The translations under genes were made by a program, and so were the position numbers. Shown here one piece after another: positions 24,841 to 33,428 of a stretch of DNA of 64,000 nt (position 1 is its first letter; the number at the start of each line of letters is the position of its first letter). Origin of the DNA: Robinsoniella peoriensis (lineage in GTDB: Bacteria; Bacillota; Clostridia; Lachnospirales; Lachnospiraceae); assembly GCF_042680125.1 (NCBI RefSeq), contig NZ_JBHTNY010000033.1; one strand, written 5' to 3'. The notes under the pieces were generated by a model that was given only the letters and a program-made list of their open reading frames with translations, ran no database searches and was not told the origin of the DNA.

Positions 24841-24899
24841 AAAAACAGTACTTTTTCTTTACTTCTAACGAAATAGAGGCAGAAAGTACTGTTTTTTCT
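24841..24899 (+). terminator. terminator after bceAB
   Basis: AAAAACAGTACTTT pairs with GAAAGTACTGTTTTTT across a 25-base loop, and the T run follows. Confidence 0.75.
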
Positions 24900-24994
24900 T
24901 GTAATAATGGTAATTACCATAAATTGGTAATAATTTTCTGCTCATTTTCCGTTATCATAATTTCATACGAAAGAAGAAAGGATATGATGAGATT

Positions 24995-25588
24995 ATGAAA
25001 ACATACGGTTATATCAGAGTGTCATCCAAGGACCAGAACGAGGATAGGCAGCTGCTTGCACTACAGGCACTGCCTGTTTTAATGGAGAATATCTATATGG
25101 ATAAGCTCAGTGGAAAGGATTTTAACCGGCCCGCATATAAAAAGCTGGTACGAAGGATGAAAGAGGGGGATTTGCTGGTGATTAAGAGCATTGACCGGCT
25201 GGGGAGAAATTATGAAGAAATTATTTATCAGTGGAGAGTATTGACAAAAGAGAAAAAAATAGATATCTATGTGCTGGATATGCCATTGCTGGATACCAGG
25301 CAGGGTAAGGATCTGATGGGTACTTTTATTGCTGATTTAGTGCTGCAGCTATTAAGCTTTGTAGCGGAAAACGAAAGACAGAATATAAGAACCAGGCAGG
25401 CGGAGGGGATTGCAGCAGCGCGTTTGAAAGGGGTTCGCTTTGGAAGGCCGCGGAAACCGATTCATCCGGATTTCCCGAAATGGAGAAAGGTTTGGCTGAA
25501 TGGAGAAATTTCCAGCCGCAAGGCGGCAAAGAAAATGGAAATTTCCCATCAGACATTTCTTAATTGGTTAAAAATGGAAAATAATTAA
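24995..25588 (+). CDS. small serine recombinase (resolvase/invertase)
   Basis: This 197-residue protein has the complete resolvase/invertase catalytic domain. GYIRVSSKDQNEDRQ carries the nucleophile serine near residue 10, DRLGRNYEEI holds the conserved arginine, and AENERQNIRTRQAEGIAAARLKG is the long E helix. A C-terminal helix-turn-helix follows (ISSRKAAKKMEISHQTFLNWL). It should catalyse resolution or inversion at short sites. Perfect inverted repeats lie 37 bases after the stop. There is no transposase, so it is not part of a Tn3-type transposon here. Confidence 0.92.
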   Translation: MKTYGYIRVSSKDQNEDRQLLALQALPVLMENIYMDKLSGKDFNRPAYKKLVRRMKEGDLLVIKSIDRLGRNYEEIIYQWRVLTKEKKIDIYVLDMPLLDTRQGKDLMGTFIADLVLQLLSFVAENERQNIRTRQAEGIAAARLKGVRFGRPRKPIHPDFPKWRKVWLNGEISSRKAAKKMEISHQTFLNWLKMENN

Positions 25589-25603
25589 ATTTTTATCAAA
25601 AAT

Positions 25604-25720
25604 TGTAGACTTTTTTTGCCAGTTAAAGTAGACTTTTTTTGACATACTATGTATAATACTAAATGTAGGGTTAAATGCTATTATTTACCACTTTCTAATC
25701 TGTCAAAAAAAGTCTACTTT
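25604..25720. repeat. inverted repeat flanking a 56-bp segment
   Basis: AAAGTAGACTTTTTTTGACA at 25625-25644 is the exact reverse complement of 25701-25720. A third, partial copy in direct orientation (TGTAGACTTTTTTTG) lies at 25604-25618, 23 bases before the first. The placement next to a serine recombinase suggests recombination sites. Alternatively, they are paired regulator-binding sites. Confidence 0.8.
25629..25657 (+). promoter_or_regulatory. promoter inside the repeat-flanked segment
   Basis: TAGACT (in the left repeat), 17 bases, then consensus TATAAT inside the 56-bp spacer. In the present orientation it reads towards the 82-residue gene at 25765. Confidence 0.55.
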
Positions 25721-25764
25721 TCTAGACGGATGTTATCATATTGTTCGGAAAGGAAGCACAAATT

Positions 25765-26013
25765 ATGGAGAACTTTAATAAGTCTGTACTGGATATTTTA
25801 GCGCAGGAGCTTGACTGTTATGTTTCAGACTTGCGCCAGGTAAATACAAAATACAATAAGACAAAGATATGTGCAGCCATCAAAGGTATCCCGGCATTGC
25901 AATTCCCGGCAAGTGAATGGAATGTAACCATAAACTATATGTTAGAAGAAGATGCAGACTATCAGAATTCCGAAGAAGCCAGAGATTATTTGTTAAAAAG
26001 CTTAGGAGCGTAG
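25765..26013 (+). CDS. hypothetical protein (82 aa) downstream of switch
   Basis: I do not recognise this small acidic cytoplasmic protein (start MENFNKSVLDILAQELDCYV, end EEARDYLLKSLGA). AGGAAG eight bases before ATG 25765 supports the start. It is the first gene to the right of the repeat-flanked promoter, so its expression may depend on the orientation of that segment. It has no membrane or DNA-binding signature that I can see. Confidence 0.7.
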   Translation: MENFNKSVLDILAQELDCYVSDLRQVNTKYNKTKICAAIKGIPALQFPASEWNVTINYMLEEDADYQNSEEARDYLLKSLGA

Positions 26014-26139
26014 GTGCACATAAATATAATATATACATTCATACATATCAGGGAGTAAAAGAGCTTTTGTATTGAGTATGTGGGCGGTAAGAGTCAGCAT
26101 GGAAAAAATTCAAAGAAATGGTACGAATTGTGCAGCAAT

Positions 26140-26182
26140 CCGGGTAGTTTTCACGCACAGGTGAGAATAGCCCGGCTTTTTT
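26140..26182 (+). terminator. strong terminator
   Basis: CCGGG and TTTTCAC pair with GTGAGAA and CCCGG in a bulged stem, followed by CTTTTTT. It ends transcription about 125 bases after the small gene. The rest of the 26014-26382 gap holds only the promoter listed next. Confidence 0.8.
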
Positions 26183-26308
26183 GTGCGGAATCTTAAAGAC
26201 TCCCATTTGATAAAGTAGAATTTCTGAACTTCCGAATGTGGGGTGAGGGTCTTCATTCTAAGTAGAATTGATGTTTTAAATCTTTAGATTTTCCTAAGAA
26301 ATATAGCG

Positions 26309-26347
26309 TTGACAAAAACATTGTATGTGTACTAATATAGATAGTAC
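26309..26347 (+). promoter_or_regulatory. promoter and candidate operator of the GntR/ABC operon
   Basis: TTGACA, 18 bases, TAATAT. The inverted repeat TGTACTA-N7-TAGTACA (26328-26348) overlaps the -10, the right place for autorepression by the YtrA-type GntR regulator encoded next. Confidence 0.65.
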
Positions 26348-26382
26348 AGATAATATGGCAGTATTTCAGAAAGGAGAGTCTC

Positions 26383-26772
26383 ATGATTATTGTTGACTAC
26401 AAAGACAGGCGGCCCATTTATGAGCAAATTGTGGAAAAGTTTCAAATGCTGATTGTGAAGGGTGTAATGGAGCCTGACAGTCAGATGCCTTCTGTACGCA
26501 AGCTGGCAATGGATTTATCAATCAACCCCAATACAATCCAGAAAGCTTATACGCAACTGGAGCAGCAGGGATTTATCTACCCTGTAAAAGGAAAGGGGAA
26601 TTTTGTCACAGGAGACAGAAATCTGCTGATACAAAAGAAGAAAGTTGTTTTTGATGATTTTCAGACGGTTGTATCACAGGGAAAGGAATTAGGAATCACG
26701 AGGGATGAATTTTACATTAAAGTTGATGAGGTGTATGGGGAGGTAAAGTATGATAGAAGTAATGTCCATTAG
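26383..26772 (+). CDS. YtrA-type GntR regulator
   Basis: This is a 129-residue regulator with the short YtrA architecture: an N-terminal winged helix (YEQIVEKFQMLIVKGVMEPD, MPSVRKLAMDLSINPNTIQKAY) and a C-terminal dimerisation helix pair only. Such regulators repress their own ABC transporter operons and often respond to cell-wall antibiotics. AGAAAGGAGAG lies just before the ATG. Its 3' end overlaps the ATPase gene by 23 bases. Confidence 0.9.
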   Translation: MIIVDYKDRRPIYEQIVEKFQMLIVKGVMEPDSQMPSVRKLAMDLSINPNTIQKAYTQLEQQGFIYPVKGKGNFVTGDRNLLIQKKKVVFDDFQTVVSQGKELGITRDEFYIKVDEVYGEVKYDRSNVH

Positions 26773-27652
26773 TAAGTCATTTGGCGACATTAAAGCAATT
26801 ACGGATATCAGCACTACGATTCGGGAGGGTTCCGTATTTGGCTTGGTTGGAACCAACGGAGCCGGAAAAAGTACCTTCATGAGAATTCTGAGTGGGATAT
26901 TAAAGGCAGACAAAGGATCTGTCAAGATTGATAATATGGAAGTTTTTGAAAATATCCAGGCAAAAAAGTTAATTTGCTTTATCCCTGACACACCGTATTA
27001 TTTTAACAATGCTACGGTAAAGGAAATGATGGAGTATTATAAGATTATCTATCCGGAGTTCAGTGAATTTCGATTTATAGAACTGATAGAAAAATTTGGA
27101 CTGGATATGAAACGCAAAATCAATACATTTTCAAAAGGTATGAAAAAACAAGTATCTGTATTGCTTGGAATTTGCACTAACACGAAATATCTGCTGTGCG
27201 ATGAAACGTTTGACGGGCTTGACCCGGTTATGAGACAGGCGGTAAAGAGTATCTTTGCAAGTGAAATTTTAAACAGGGAGTTTACGCCGATTATTGCGTC
27301 CCATAACTTAAGAGAGTTGGAAGATATCTGCGACCACGTGGGTCTGCTGCATGAAGGCGGTATCCTGTTGTCAAGAGATCTGGAAGATATGAGATTTGAA
27401 ATCCATAAGCTGCAGTATGTAATTCAGAACCCTACGGCGGAAGAGGAAATTCTAAAAGAGCTGGATGTAATGCAGTATGAAAAGAGAGGTTCTCTTGTAT
27501 CCCTCACCGTACGCGGTAAGAAGGAAGCAATTCTGGCATTGGTTGGAAGCAAGAAACCTTTATTTTATGAAATACTTCCACTGTCGCTTGAGGAAATATT
27601 TATTAGTGAAACGGAGGTGGCAGGATATGACATCAAAAATCTCATTCTCTAA
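26750..27652 (+). CDS. ABC transporter ATPase (YtrB-like)
   Basis: The 300-residue ATPase has Walker A GTNGAGKST (about residue 38), signature FSKGMKKQVSV, Walker B YLLCDETFDGLD (note T in place of the usual P after the catalytic Glu) and the H-loop IIASHNLREL. It pairs with the permease whose start lies within its last 26 bases. The context with a YtrA-type repressor indicates an exporter or stress-related transporter, substrate unknown. Confidence 0.9.
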   Translation: MIEVMSISKSFGDIKAITDISTTIREGSVFGLVGTNGAGKSTFMRILSGILKADKGSVKIDNMEVFENIQAKKLICFIPDTPYYFNNATVKEMMEYYKIIYPEFSEFRFIELIEKFGLDMKRKINTFSKGMKKQVSVLLGICTNTKYLLCDETFDGLDPVMRQAVKSIFASEILNREFTPIIASHNLRELEDICDHVGLLHEGGILLSRDLEDMRFEIHKLQYVIQNPTAEEEILKELDVMQYEKRGSLVSLTVRGKKEAILALVGSKKPLFYEILPLSLEEIFISETEVAGYDIKNLIL

Positions 27653-29636
27653 GTTATTGAAGCAGGATTTGAAACGAAGCGGCGGCATTATAGCGATTAT
27701 CTCTCTGGTATTTTTCCTGCTATTTACGGTACGGGGGATATTTACCTTAGACCAGATGCTGGCAAGCCTTAAAAATGGAGGCTGGACCATGAAAGAAGTA
27801 ACGGCACAGTTTGCCGATCTTCTGAGTTATAACGGTGTCATTATTTTTCTCACAGTATCCAGTGCAGTTTTATGCGGTGTATCCAGATTTTGCTATCTGC
27901 ATTCTTCTACAAAACTGGATTTTTACCACAGTCTTCCCATTAAGAGAGACCACTTCTTCTGGGTGCAGTTTTTAAGTGGAATTTTGCAGTTTGTGGTACC
28001 TTTTCTTGTAAATATGCTGATTGTTCTATTCATCGGGGCACTTAGAGGAGTAACAACCGGCGGAGTAGTGGGTCAGGTGCTGCTTGGAGGATTTATTCAT
28101 ATTTTATTCTACCTGCTGCTTTATATAACGGTAATTCTTGCGATGATGCTCACAGGAAAAATTGTGGTGGGTATACTTGCTGTAACCGTATTTTTGTTGT
28201 ATCTGCCCGGAGTTATTTTCCTGGCGACAGGACTATTTAGTATCTTCTTTAAAACATTTTATCAGAATGAAAGTTTCTGGATGCAGCTGGCGGAATATTT
28301 TTCACCTCTTTTCCTTTATGGACTAACGGTTGGAGCTGCCAGTGAGGGATCAATCTTCCTGAAAGAACTGCTGATTGCAATAGCGGCATTCGCAGCAATG
28401 CTTGTAATCGTGCTTTATCTGTACCGTATACGCTCTTCTGAAGCATCTGAGCGTGCAATAGCATTTCCAAAATCAGAATCGGTTATTAAATTCCTGTTGG
28501 TAGTGCCCATATCAATCGGGTGCGGATTTATAGCCCATATGATGGCAATTGAAGGTAAGGACCTTTGGCTGGCATTTGGTGTGATTTTTGGCGGAGTAAT
28601 AAGCAGTGCGATTATTGAGTTTATTTATCATATTGATTTTACAAAAGTATTGGCTAGAAAGAAACTGATGCTGGCATCGCTGATCGTATCATTTGCGATT
28701 ATTGGAATATTCCGGTTCGATGTATTTGGTTATGACCGCAATATACCTAAAGAAGAAAATGTGGAAAGTGCAGCTATCTGGATTGACGGCCTGGCAACCA
28801 ATGTATACGAGAAGTGGAGTGACAATGGAATTTACATTTCCGGTACCGATACGAAATCATATGTACTGGATCATATGCAGGTGACAAAGATGGACAGCAT
28901 TTATGAAATCGTAGAGTCTGCTATAAATAAACCGGAAGATGTATCAACGAATTATGTGATTGTGAAATACCGTCTGAAAAACGGAAAAGAAAAGATTCGT
29001 TCCTATCAGGCAGAGCATAGTGTACTTGAAAAAGCATTAGCAGATCTTTATCAGACACAGGAGTTTAAAGAAGGATTATATCCGGCAATTAATCTGACTG
29101 GAGATGAGGTCGGCAAGATAGAGCTGGTGAAAACGGATGAATCCATTCAGCTGAATCTGAACAGCAAGCAGCTTATTTCTCTGGTTGATACCTTCCGGGA
29201 AGAACTTGCAAATATGAAATACGAAGACATGAAAGCATCCAGTCTGGTCAGCATCCGGTTAGAGGGAATCAATAAAAAGGTTCCAAGTGGAACGTATACC
29301 TTATATCCCTGCTTTGAAAAAACCCTGGCACTGTTGAAGGAATATGGTTACAGTGTAGACGCAAAACTTGACCCGGATAAGGTGATTTCAATGAGAGTTT
29401 TGAAGTATGAAGAAAAGGGCAGCCGGGAAGAAGTCTTTAGCTCGAAGGAAGATTTCAAGGAAATTGCGGAAAATCTGGTAAATTCAGGTGGAAATGACTA
29501 CTTCCTGTTTCCCCAGTCTTCCGCTTACGATGTGAACGTAACTTATAAAAATGAAAAGGGTGATACCATAACAAGCTATATGTACTTGTATAATGATAAC
29601 ATCCCCCAGTGTATCAAGGACAGATTTGATGATTGA
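27627..29636 (+). CDS. ABC-2 type permease with large extracytoplasmic domain
   Basis: This 669-residue permease has an N-terminal helix (about 20-40), a group of five to six helices up to about residue 275 (FYHSLPIKRDHFFWVQFLSG is the typical ABC-2 motif), two further helices to about 370, and a polar C-terminal region of about 270 residues like DUF6449. The start at 27627 follows GGAGG at nine bases. A longer upstream frame is only the shadow of the ATPase gene. The substrate is unknown. Confidence 0.85.
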   Translation: MTSKISFSKLLKQDLKRSGGIIAIISLVFFLLFTVRGIFTLDQMLASLKNGGWTMKEVTAQFADLLSYNGVIIFLTVSSAVLCGVSRFCYLHSSTKLDFYHSLPIKRDHFFWVQFLSGILQFVVPFLVNMLIVLFIGALRGVTTGGVVGQVLLGGFIHILFYLLLYITVILAMMLTGKIVVGILAVTVFLLYLPGVIFLATGLFSIFFKTFYQNESFWMQLAEYFSPLFLYGLTVGAASEGSIFLKELLIAIAAFAAMLVIVLYLYRIRSSEASERAIAFPKSESVIKFLLVVPISIGCGFIAHMMAIEGKDLWLAFGVIFGGVISSAIIEFIYHIDFTKVLARKKLMLASLIVSFAIIGIFRFDVFGYDRNIPKEENVESAAIWIDGLATNVYEKWSDNGIYISGTDTKSYVLDHMQVTKMDSIYEIVESAINKPEDVSTNYVIVKYRLKNGKEKIRSYQAEHSVLEKALADLYQTQEFKEGLYPAINLTGDEVGKIELVKTDESIQLNLNSKQLISLVDTFREELANMKYEDMKASSLVSIRLEGINKKVPSGTYTLYPCFEKTLALLKEYGYSVDAKLDPDKVISMRVLKYEEKGSREEVFSSKEDFKEIAENLVNSGGNDYFLFPQSSAYDVNVTYKNEKGDTITSYMYLYNDNIPQCIKDRFDD

Positions 29637-29680
29637 TGAAAAATCAGAGCCTATCATCCAATTAAAAAGCGTGTTATAAT

Positions 29681-29720
29681 AATAGAGCATCCTGTGACTT
29701 TAGCTGCAGGATGCTCTATT
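29681..29720 (+). terminator. strong hairpin before ldh, terminator or leader
   Basis: AATAGAGCATCCTG and CAGGATGCTCTATT form a perfect 14-bp stem with a 12-base loop. An extended -10 (TGTTATAAT, 29672-29680) lies directly before it, so it may sit at the 5' end of the dehydrogenase mRNA rather than only ending the ABC operon. The T run is short. Confidence 0.6.
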
Positions 29721-29749
29721 ACCTTTTAAATAAGAAGAGGAGGTATCAC

Positions 29750-30739
29750 ATGAAGATTTTATTTTTTGGAACAAAAAATTACGATGAAGAATTTTTTTCG
29801 AAAATACTGCAGGATAAAACATATGAAGATCTTGACATCACATATATAGAGCCAAATCTGACACCGGAAACGGCCAGTCTGGCATGGGGATATGATGCAG
29901 TCTGCGCATTTGTAAATATGGATTTGAGCGCACCCGCTATAGATATGCTGAATAAATGCGGTGTGAAATTAATTCTGATGCGCTCGGCAGGATATAATAA
30001 TGTAGATCTGGACCAGGCAAAAAAATATGGTATTACGGTTATGCATGTACCCGGGTATTCACCGGAAGCGGTGGCAGAACATGCAATGGCGCTGGTTCTG
30101 ACCGCAAACCGTCATACTCATAAGGCTTATATTAAAGGCCGTGAAAATGATTTCAGCTTAAGCGGTCTAATGGGAGTTAATCTCTATGGTAAAACTGCCG
30201 GTATCATAGGCACCGGTAAAATCGGAATAGCAATGGCACGAATCTGCAGAGGATTTGGCATGCGGGTGATCGGATACGACCTTTATCCTAACAATACGCT
30301 GGACTTTTTGGAATATGTGGATCTGGATACACTGTTAAAGGAATCGGATTTGATTTCCCTTCATTGTCCTATGTTTGAAAATACCTATCATTTAATTAAT
30401 ACGGAAACGATTAATAAAATGAAAGATGGTGTTATACTGGTCAATACATCCAGAGGCGGACTTATCAAAACAGAAGATCTCATAAAGGGAATCAGAGAAG
30501 GAAAGTTCTTTGCCGTGGGTCTGGATGTGTATGAAGAAGAAAATGGCAGTGTGTATGAAGATCTCTCTGAGAGAATACTGGGTCATTCTACAATGGCAAG
30601 GTTATTATCTTTTCCGAATGTAATGGTTACATCCCACCAGGGATTTTTTACAAAAGAGGCATTAAATGCAATCAGTCAGACAACGGTTGATAATGCTATG
30701 GCATTCATAAACGGGGTTAAAAACGGAAATGAATTATAA
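29750..30739 (+). CDS. ldhA: D-lactate dehydrogenase (2-hydroxyacid family)
   Basis: The 329-residue enzyme matches NAD-dependent D-lactate dehydrogenases that reduce pyruvate at the end of fermentation. The Rossmann motif GTGKIG lies at about residue 152. The catalytic set is Arg in NTSRGGLIKT, Glu in GLDVYEEENG and His in VTSHQGFFTKEA, and MRSAGYNNVDL is the typical substrate-loop segment. GAGGAGGT seven bases before ATG 29750 fixes the start. It is monocistronic in layout. A related 2-hydroxyacid dehydrogenase activity cannot be excluded. Confidence 0.9.
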   Translation: MKILFFGTKNYDEEFFSKILQDKTYEDLDITYIEPNLTPETASLAWGYDAVCAFVNMDLSAPAIDMLNKCGVKLILMRSAGYNNVDLDQAKKYGITVMHVPGYSPEAVAEHAMALVLTANRHTHKAYIKGRENDFSLSGLMGVNLYGKTAGIIGTGKIGIAMARICRGFGMRVIGYDLYPNNTLDFLEYVDLDTLLKESDLISLHCPMFENTYHLINTETINKMKDGVILVNTSRGGLIKTEDLIKGIREGKFFAVGLDVYEEENGSVYEDLSERILGHSTMARLLSFPNVMVTSHQGFFTKEALNAISQTTVDNAMAFINGVKNGNEL

Positions 30740-30823
30740 TAAATTTTAGCGGGTGTAAAGGAAAGATCTATGTATAACCTGCGGGGATTTGCAGACACTA
30801 TTTCTGACAGGAGGTGTCATACA

Positions 30824-31120
30824 ATGGAAGATAATAATACATTGGGTATTGCCCTGGCACGTAATGCCTTGGATCAAATTCCCAATCCTCAAAGTGATGC
30901 ACAAACAATTATAGGCCTTGTTAAGAATGGGGGACGTGTTACCGGTTATCAATTATCGGACGGTTCAACCGTTTCTAAAGAAGAAGGAGTATTCCTTGCA
31001 AAAGAAGGGGGTATCCGGGGTGTGGGTATTGCACACCGCAATGGTTCGGAATACCTGAAGTCACTACCTGACGATACAGAAAATAATAACCTGAGTAATC
31101 TGCCATCTGTATCAGGCTGA
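30824..31120 (+). CDS. DUF3892 domain protein
   Basis: The 98-residue product contains a DUF3892 domain (IIGLVKNGGRVTGYQLSDGSTVSKEEGVFLAKEGGIRGVGIAHRNGSEYLKSLPD), a small fold of unknown function common in Firmicutes. The ATG at 30824 follows AGGAGG at nine bases. An in-frame ATG at 30770 with AAGGAAAG is an alternative start that would add 18 residues. There is no signal peptide. A bidirectional terminator separates it from convergent xpt. Confidence 0.8.
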   Translation: MEDNNTLGIALARNALDQIPNPQSDAQTIIGLVKNGGRVTGYQLSDGSTVSKEEGVFLAKEGGIRGVGIAHRNGSEYLKSLPDDTENNNLSNLPSVSG

Positions 31121-31160
31121 GCGAAGTAAATCTGCCGGTCAGAAGTTTCAGACAATTTAA

Positions 31161-31208
31161 AAGGATGGTATGCCATAATGAAATTTTGTTATGGCATGTC
31201 ATCCTTTT
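31161..31208. terminator. bidirectional terminator between DUF3892 gene and xpt
   Basis: AGGATGGTATGCCATAA pairs with TTATGGCATGTCATCCT, with A and T runs on both sides, serving two convergent genes. Confidence 0.85.
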
Positions 31209-31245
31209 TATATAATCCTTTTTAATAGGAAATGATAGAGAATAA

Positions 31246-31818
31246 TTATCCGCGGAATGTTAATCCGTCATCAGTCATAGATTCTACAATGGCAAGAGAT
31301 TCCAGATGAACGCCCTGTTCCCGTATCATGGAGCCGCCTTCCTGAAATCCTTTTTCAATGACGATTCCGGCGCCTTCAATAGTTGCACCGGCCTGTTTCA
31401 CAATTTCTATCAGTCCTCTGAGCGCGCATCCGTTTGCCAGGAAGTCATCGATAATTAATACATGGTCATCTGCGTTTAAGAAACGTTTTGACAAAATGAC
31501 ATCGTATGTACGTTTGTGGGTAAAAGATTCTACCTTTGACTGGTATACATCGCCATCAATATTAATACTCTGTGCTTTTTTTGCAAAAATTACCGGAACG
31601 TTAAAATATTGAGCTGCAATACAGGCAATGCCGATGCCGGATGCTTCTATGGTTAAGATCTTAGTAATCTTATCGCTGGGAAAGCGTCTTCGGAACTCTT
31701 TTCCGATTTCATTAATTAACTGGATGTCCATCTGATGATTCAAAAAGCTGTCCACTTTTAATACATGACCGGGCTTTACTACGCCATCTTTTAAAATACG
31801 ATCTTTTAATAACTGCAT
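31246..31818 (-). CDS. xpt: xanthine phosphoribosyltransferase
   Basis: This is a 190-residue type I phosphoribosyltransferase that converts xanthine and PRPP to XMP in purine salvage. The PRPP-binding motif is VLIIDDFLANGCALRGL (about residues 125-141). The early segment LKVDSFLNHQMDIQLINEIG and ILTIEASGIGIACIAAQ are typical of Xpt. GGAGG lies ten bases before the ATG. It is divergent from a nucleobase permease, with which it forms a purine salvage pair. I see no purine riboswitch in its leader. Confidence 0.94.
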   Translation of the reverse strand: MQLLKDRILKDGVVKPGHVLKVDSFLNHQMDIQLINEIGKEFRRRFPSDKITKILTIEASGIGIACIAAQYFNVPVIFAKKAQSINIDGDVYQSKVESFTHKRTYDVILSKRFLNADDHVLIIDDFLANGCALRGLIEIVKQAGATIEGAGIVIEKGFQEGGSMIREQGVHLESLAIVESMTDDGLTFRG

Positions 31819-31852
31819 TTCTTTAATTCCTCCACTGGGTTGATGTTATTTT

Positions 31853-31881
31853 ATCATACAATATTCTAAACGGTATTACAA
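31853..31881 (-). promoter_or_regulatory. xpt promoter
   Basis: Reading leftwards: TTGTAA, 17 bases, TATGAT. Confidence 0.65.
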
Positions 31882-31941
31882 TCATTTCTTGTAGAAAAAT
31901 CTGTTTTTATGTGGAAAAATCTTTTTTTATGAAAGTGTCGG

Positions 31942-31970
31942 TTGTCAGAAAAGTAACAATATGTTAGAAT
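31942..31970 (+). promoter_or_regulatory. promoter of the nucleobase permease
   Basis: TTGTCA, 17 bases, TAGAAT with extended TGT. The predicted start is near 31977. Confidence 0.75.
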
Positions 31971-31979
31971 GCTACAGTA

Positions 31980-32004
31980 CAGTTTTGTAAAGAGTACAAA
32001 ACTG
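31980..32004 (+). other. 5'-terminal mRNA hairpin of the permease gene
   Basis: CAGTTTTGTA and TACAAAACTG form a perfect ten-bp stem over AAGAG, within a few bases of the predicted transcript start. It probably protects the mRNA 5' end. No T run follows. Confidence 0.6.
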
Positions 32005-32032
32005 AGAAAAATGAAGTTACAGGAGAGAAAAG

Positions 32033-33352
32033 ATGAAGGAAAACAAAAACGGCAGTATCTATGAACTGAACGGAGTAGTTCCCCTGCGAAAGGCAATTCC
32101 TCTGGGGATTCAGCATGTCCTGGCAATGTTCCTGGGAAATATTTCCCCTCTGATCATTGTATGCGGTATGCTGGATATGGCTCTGGATTTAAAGACCAGT
32201 CTCATTCAGAATGCAATGTTTATTGCAGGTGTGGCAACGTTAATTCAGCTGTATCCGATTTGGAAAGTCGGAAGTAAGCTTCCCATTGTAATGGGAACCA
32301 GTTCCGGTTTTATCGGAACGGCGAAGGCAGTAGGAGCAAGCTTTGGATACGGGGCACTTATGGGAGCATCCCTTGTGGGTGGTATTTTTGAGATTATACT
32401 TGGTTTTTTTATCAAACCATTGCGGAAATTATTCCCACCGGTTGTTACAAGCCTGGTAATTATATCGATCGGATTATCCTTACTTCCGGTTGGAATTAAA
32501 TATTTTGGCGGTGGTGCCGGGAGCGAGGATTTTGGAAGCTGGCAGCATTTACTGGTAGGAACGGTGGTTATTCTTGTAATCATAGTTCTGAAACAGTTTA
32601 AGAAAAGCTTTTTAAGTACAGCATCTATTTTAATTGGAATCATTGTGGGTTACATATTGGCAATCTGTTTGGGAATGGTTAATTTTACTCAGGTACAGGA
32701 TGCAGCCTGGTTCAGCCTTCCAACTTTTATGCCCGTGAAAATGGAATTTAACCTTCAGGCAATTATTGCAATGGGAATTATGTTTATTGCAACAACTGTG
32801 GAGACTGTAGGTGATATTTCCGGTATTACAAACGGAGGTCTGGACAGAGAACCTACTCATGAAGAACTTCAGGGCGGTGTCATTGCAGATGGTTTTGGGA
32901 GTTTTCTAGGAGCATTGTTTGGTGTCCTTCCAAATACTTCCTTTAGCCAGAATGTCGGTCTTGTTGCAGTTACTAAGGTGGTAAACCGTTTTGTTATTAT
33001 GACCGGTGCGGTATTTTTAATCCTTTGCGGTTTCTGCCCGAAACTCAGCGCATTGTTTTCCGTAATGCCTCAGTCTGTACTGGGAGGAGCGGCTGTAATT
33101 ATGTTCGCAATGATTCTGGTAAGCGGACTGCAGTCACTGCTTCGTGAAAAAATTGATGACAGAAATGGTCTGATCATTGCGATGGCAATCGGTCTTGGCG
33201 TAGGAATCGGAAATGTTCCGGAAGTACTGGCGCAGATGCCGGCATGGGTTGGTAACATTTTTGCACAAAACGGTATCATTATGACATTTGTAATTGCTAC
33301 TGTTTTGAATCTGGTACTTCCAAAATCAAAGACAGAAGCAGCAGAACAGTAA
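32033..33352 (+). CDS. pbuX: xanthine/uracil permease (NCS2 family)
   Basis: This 439-residue transporter of the nucleobase:cation symporter-2 family has about 12-14 helices. The family signatures are MGTSSGFIGTAKAVG in TM3 and the loop VETVGDISGITNGGLDREPTHEELQGGVIADGFGSFLGALFG, with NTSFSQNVGLVAVTKVVNR. The sequence and the divergent xpt gene favour xanthine (purine) uptake. AGGAGAG precedes the ATG. The downstream molybdenum hydroxylase operon may use the imported purine, but that link is inference. Confidence 0.9.
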   Translation: MKENKNGSIYELNGVVPLRKAIPLGIQHVLAMFLGNISPLIIVCGMLDMALDLKTSLIQNAMFIAGVATLIQLYPIWKVGSKLPIVMGTSSGFIGTAKAVGASFGYGALMGASLVGGIFEIILGFFIKPLRKLFPPVVTSLVIISIGLSLLPVGIKYFGGGAGSEDFGSWQHLLVGTVVILVIIVLKQFKKSFLSTASILIGIIVGYILAICLGMVNFTQVQDAAWFSLPTFMPVKMEFNLQAIIAMGIMFIATTVETVGDISGITNGGLDREPTHEELQGGVIADGFGSFLGALFGVLPNTSFSQNVGLVAVTKVVNRFVIMTGAVFLILCGFCPKLSALFSVMPQSVLGGAAVIMFAMILVSGLQSLLREKIDDRNGLIIAMAIGLGVGIGNVPEVLAQMPAWVGNIFAQNGIIMTFVIATVLNLVLPKSKTEAAEQ

Positions 33353-33428
33353 GAAAAGGGTCTGTTACAGGGATATTATAATGTCCGGTTTCAGGCTGTG
33401 TTACTGAAAATTGGATGGAGAGAAGCAT

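Noticed and set aside
25589..25740. CRISPR-like repeats
   Set aside because: Only two inverted copies and one partial copy exist, with no regular spacers and no cas gene nearby.
26041..26160. Short frames before the 26.1-kb terminator as a leader peptide
   Set aside because: Two overlapping frames exist, but neither has a good ribosome binding site, and both run into the terminator stem.
27477..27626. Longer permease start inside the ATPase gene
   Set aside because: The added 50 residues are a shadow of the ATPase frame, and GGAGG points to 27627.
29711..29749. Upstream start for D-lactate dehydrogenase
   Set aside because: The extra residues would cross the hairpin and precede the GAGGAGGT site. 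The ATG at 29750 is better placed.
31819..32000. Guanine/xanthine riboswitch in the xpt leader
   Set aside because: xpt is often under such control, but neither strand shows the conserved purine-aptamer loops or joining segments.
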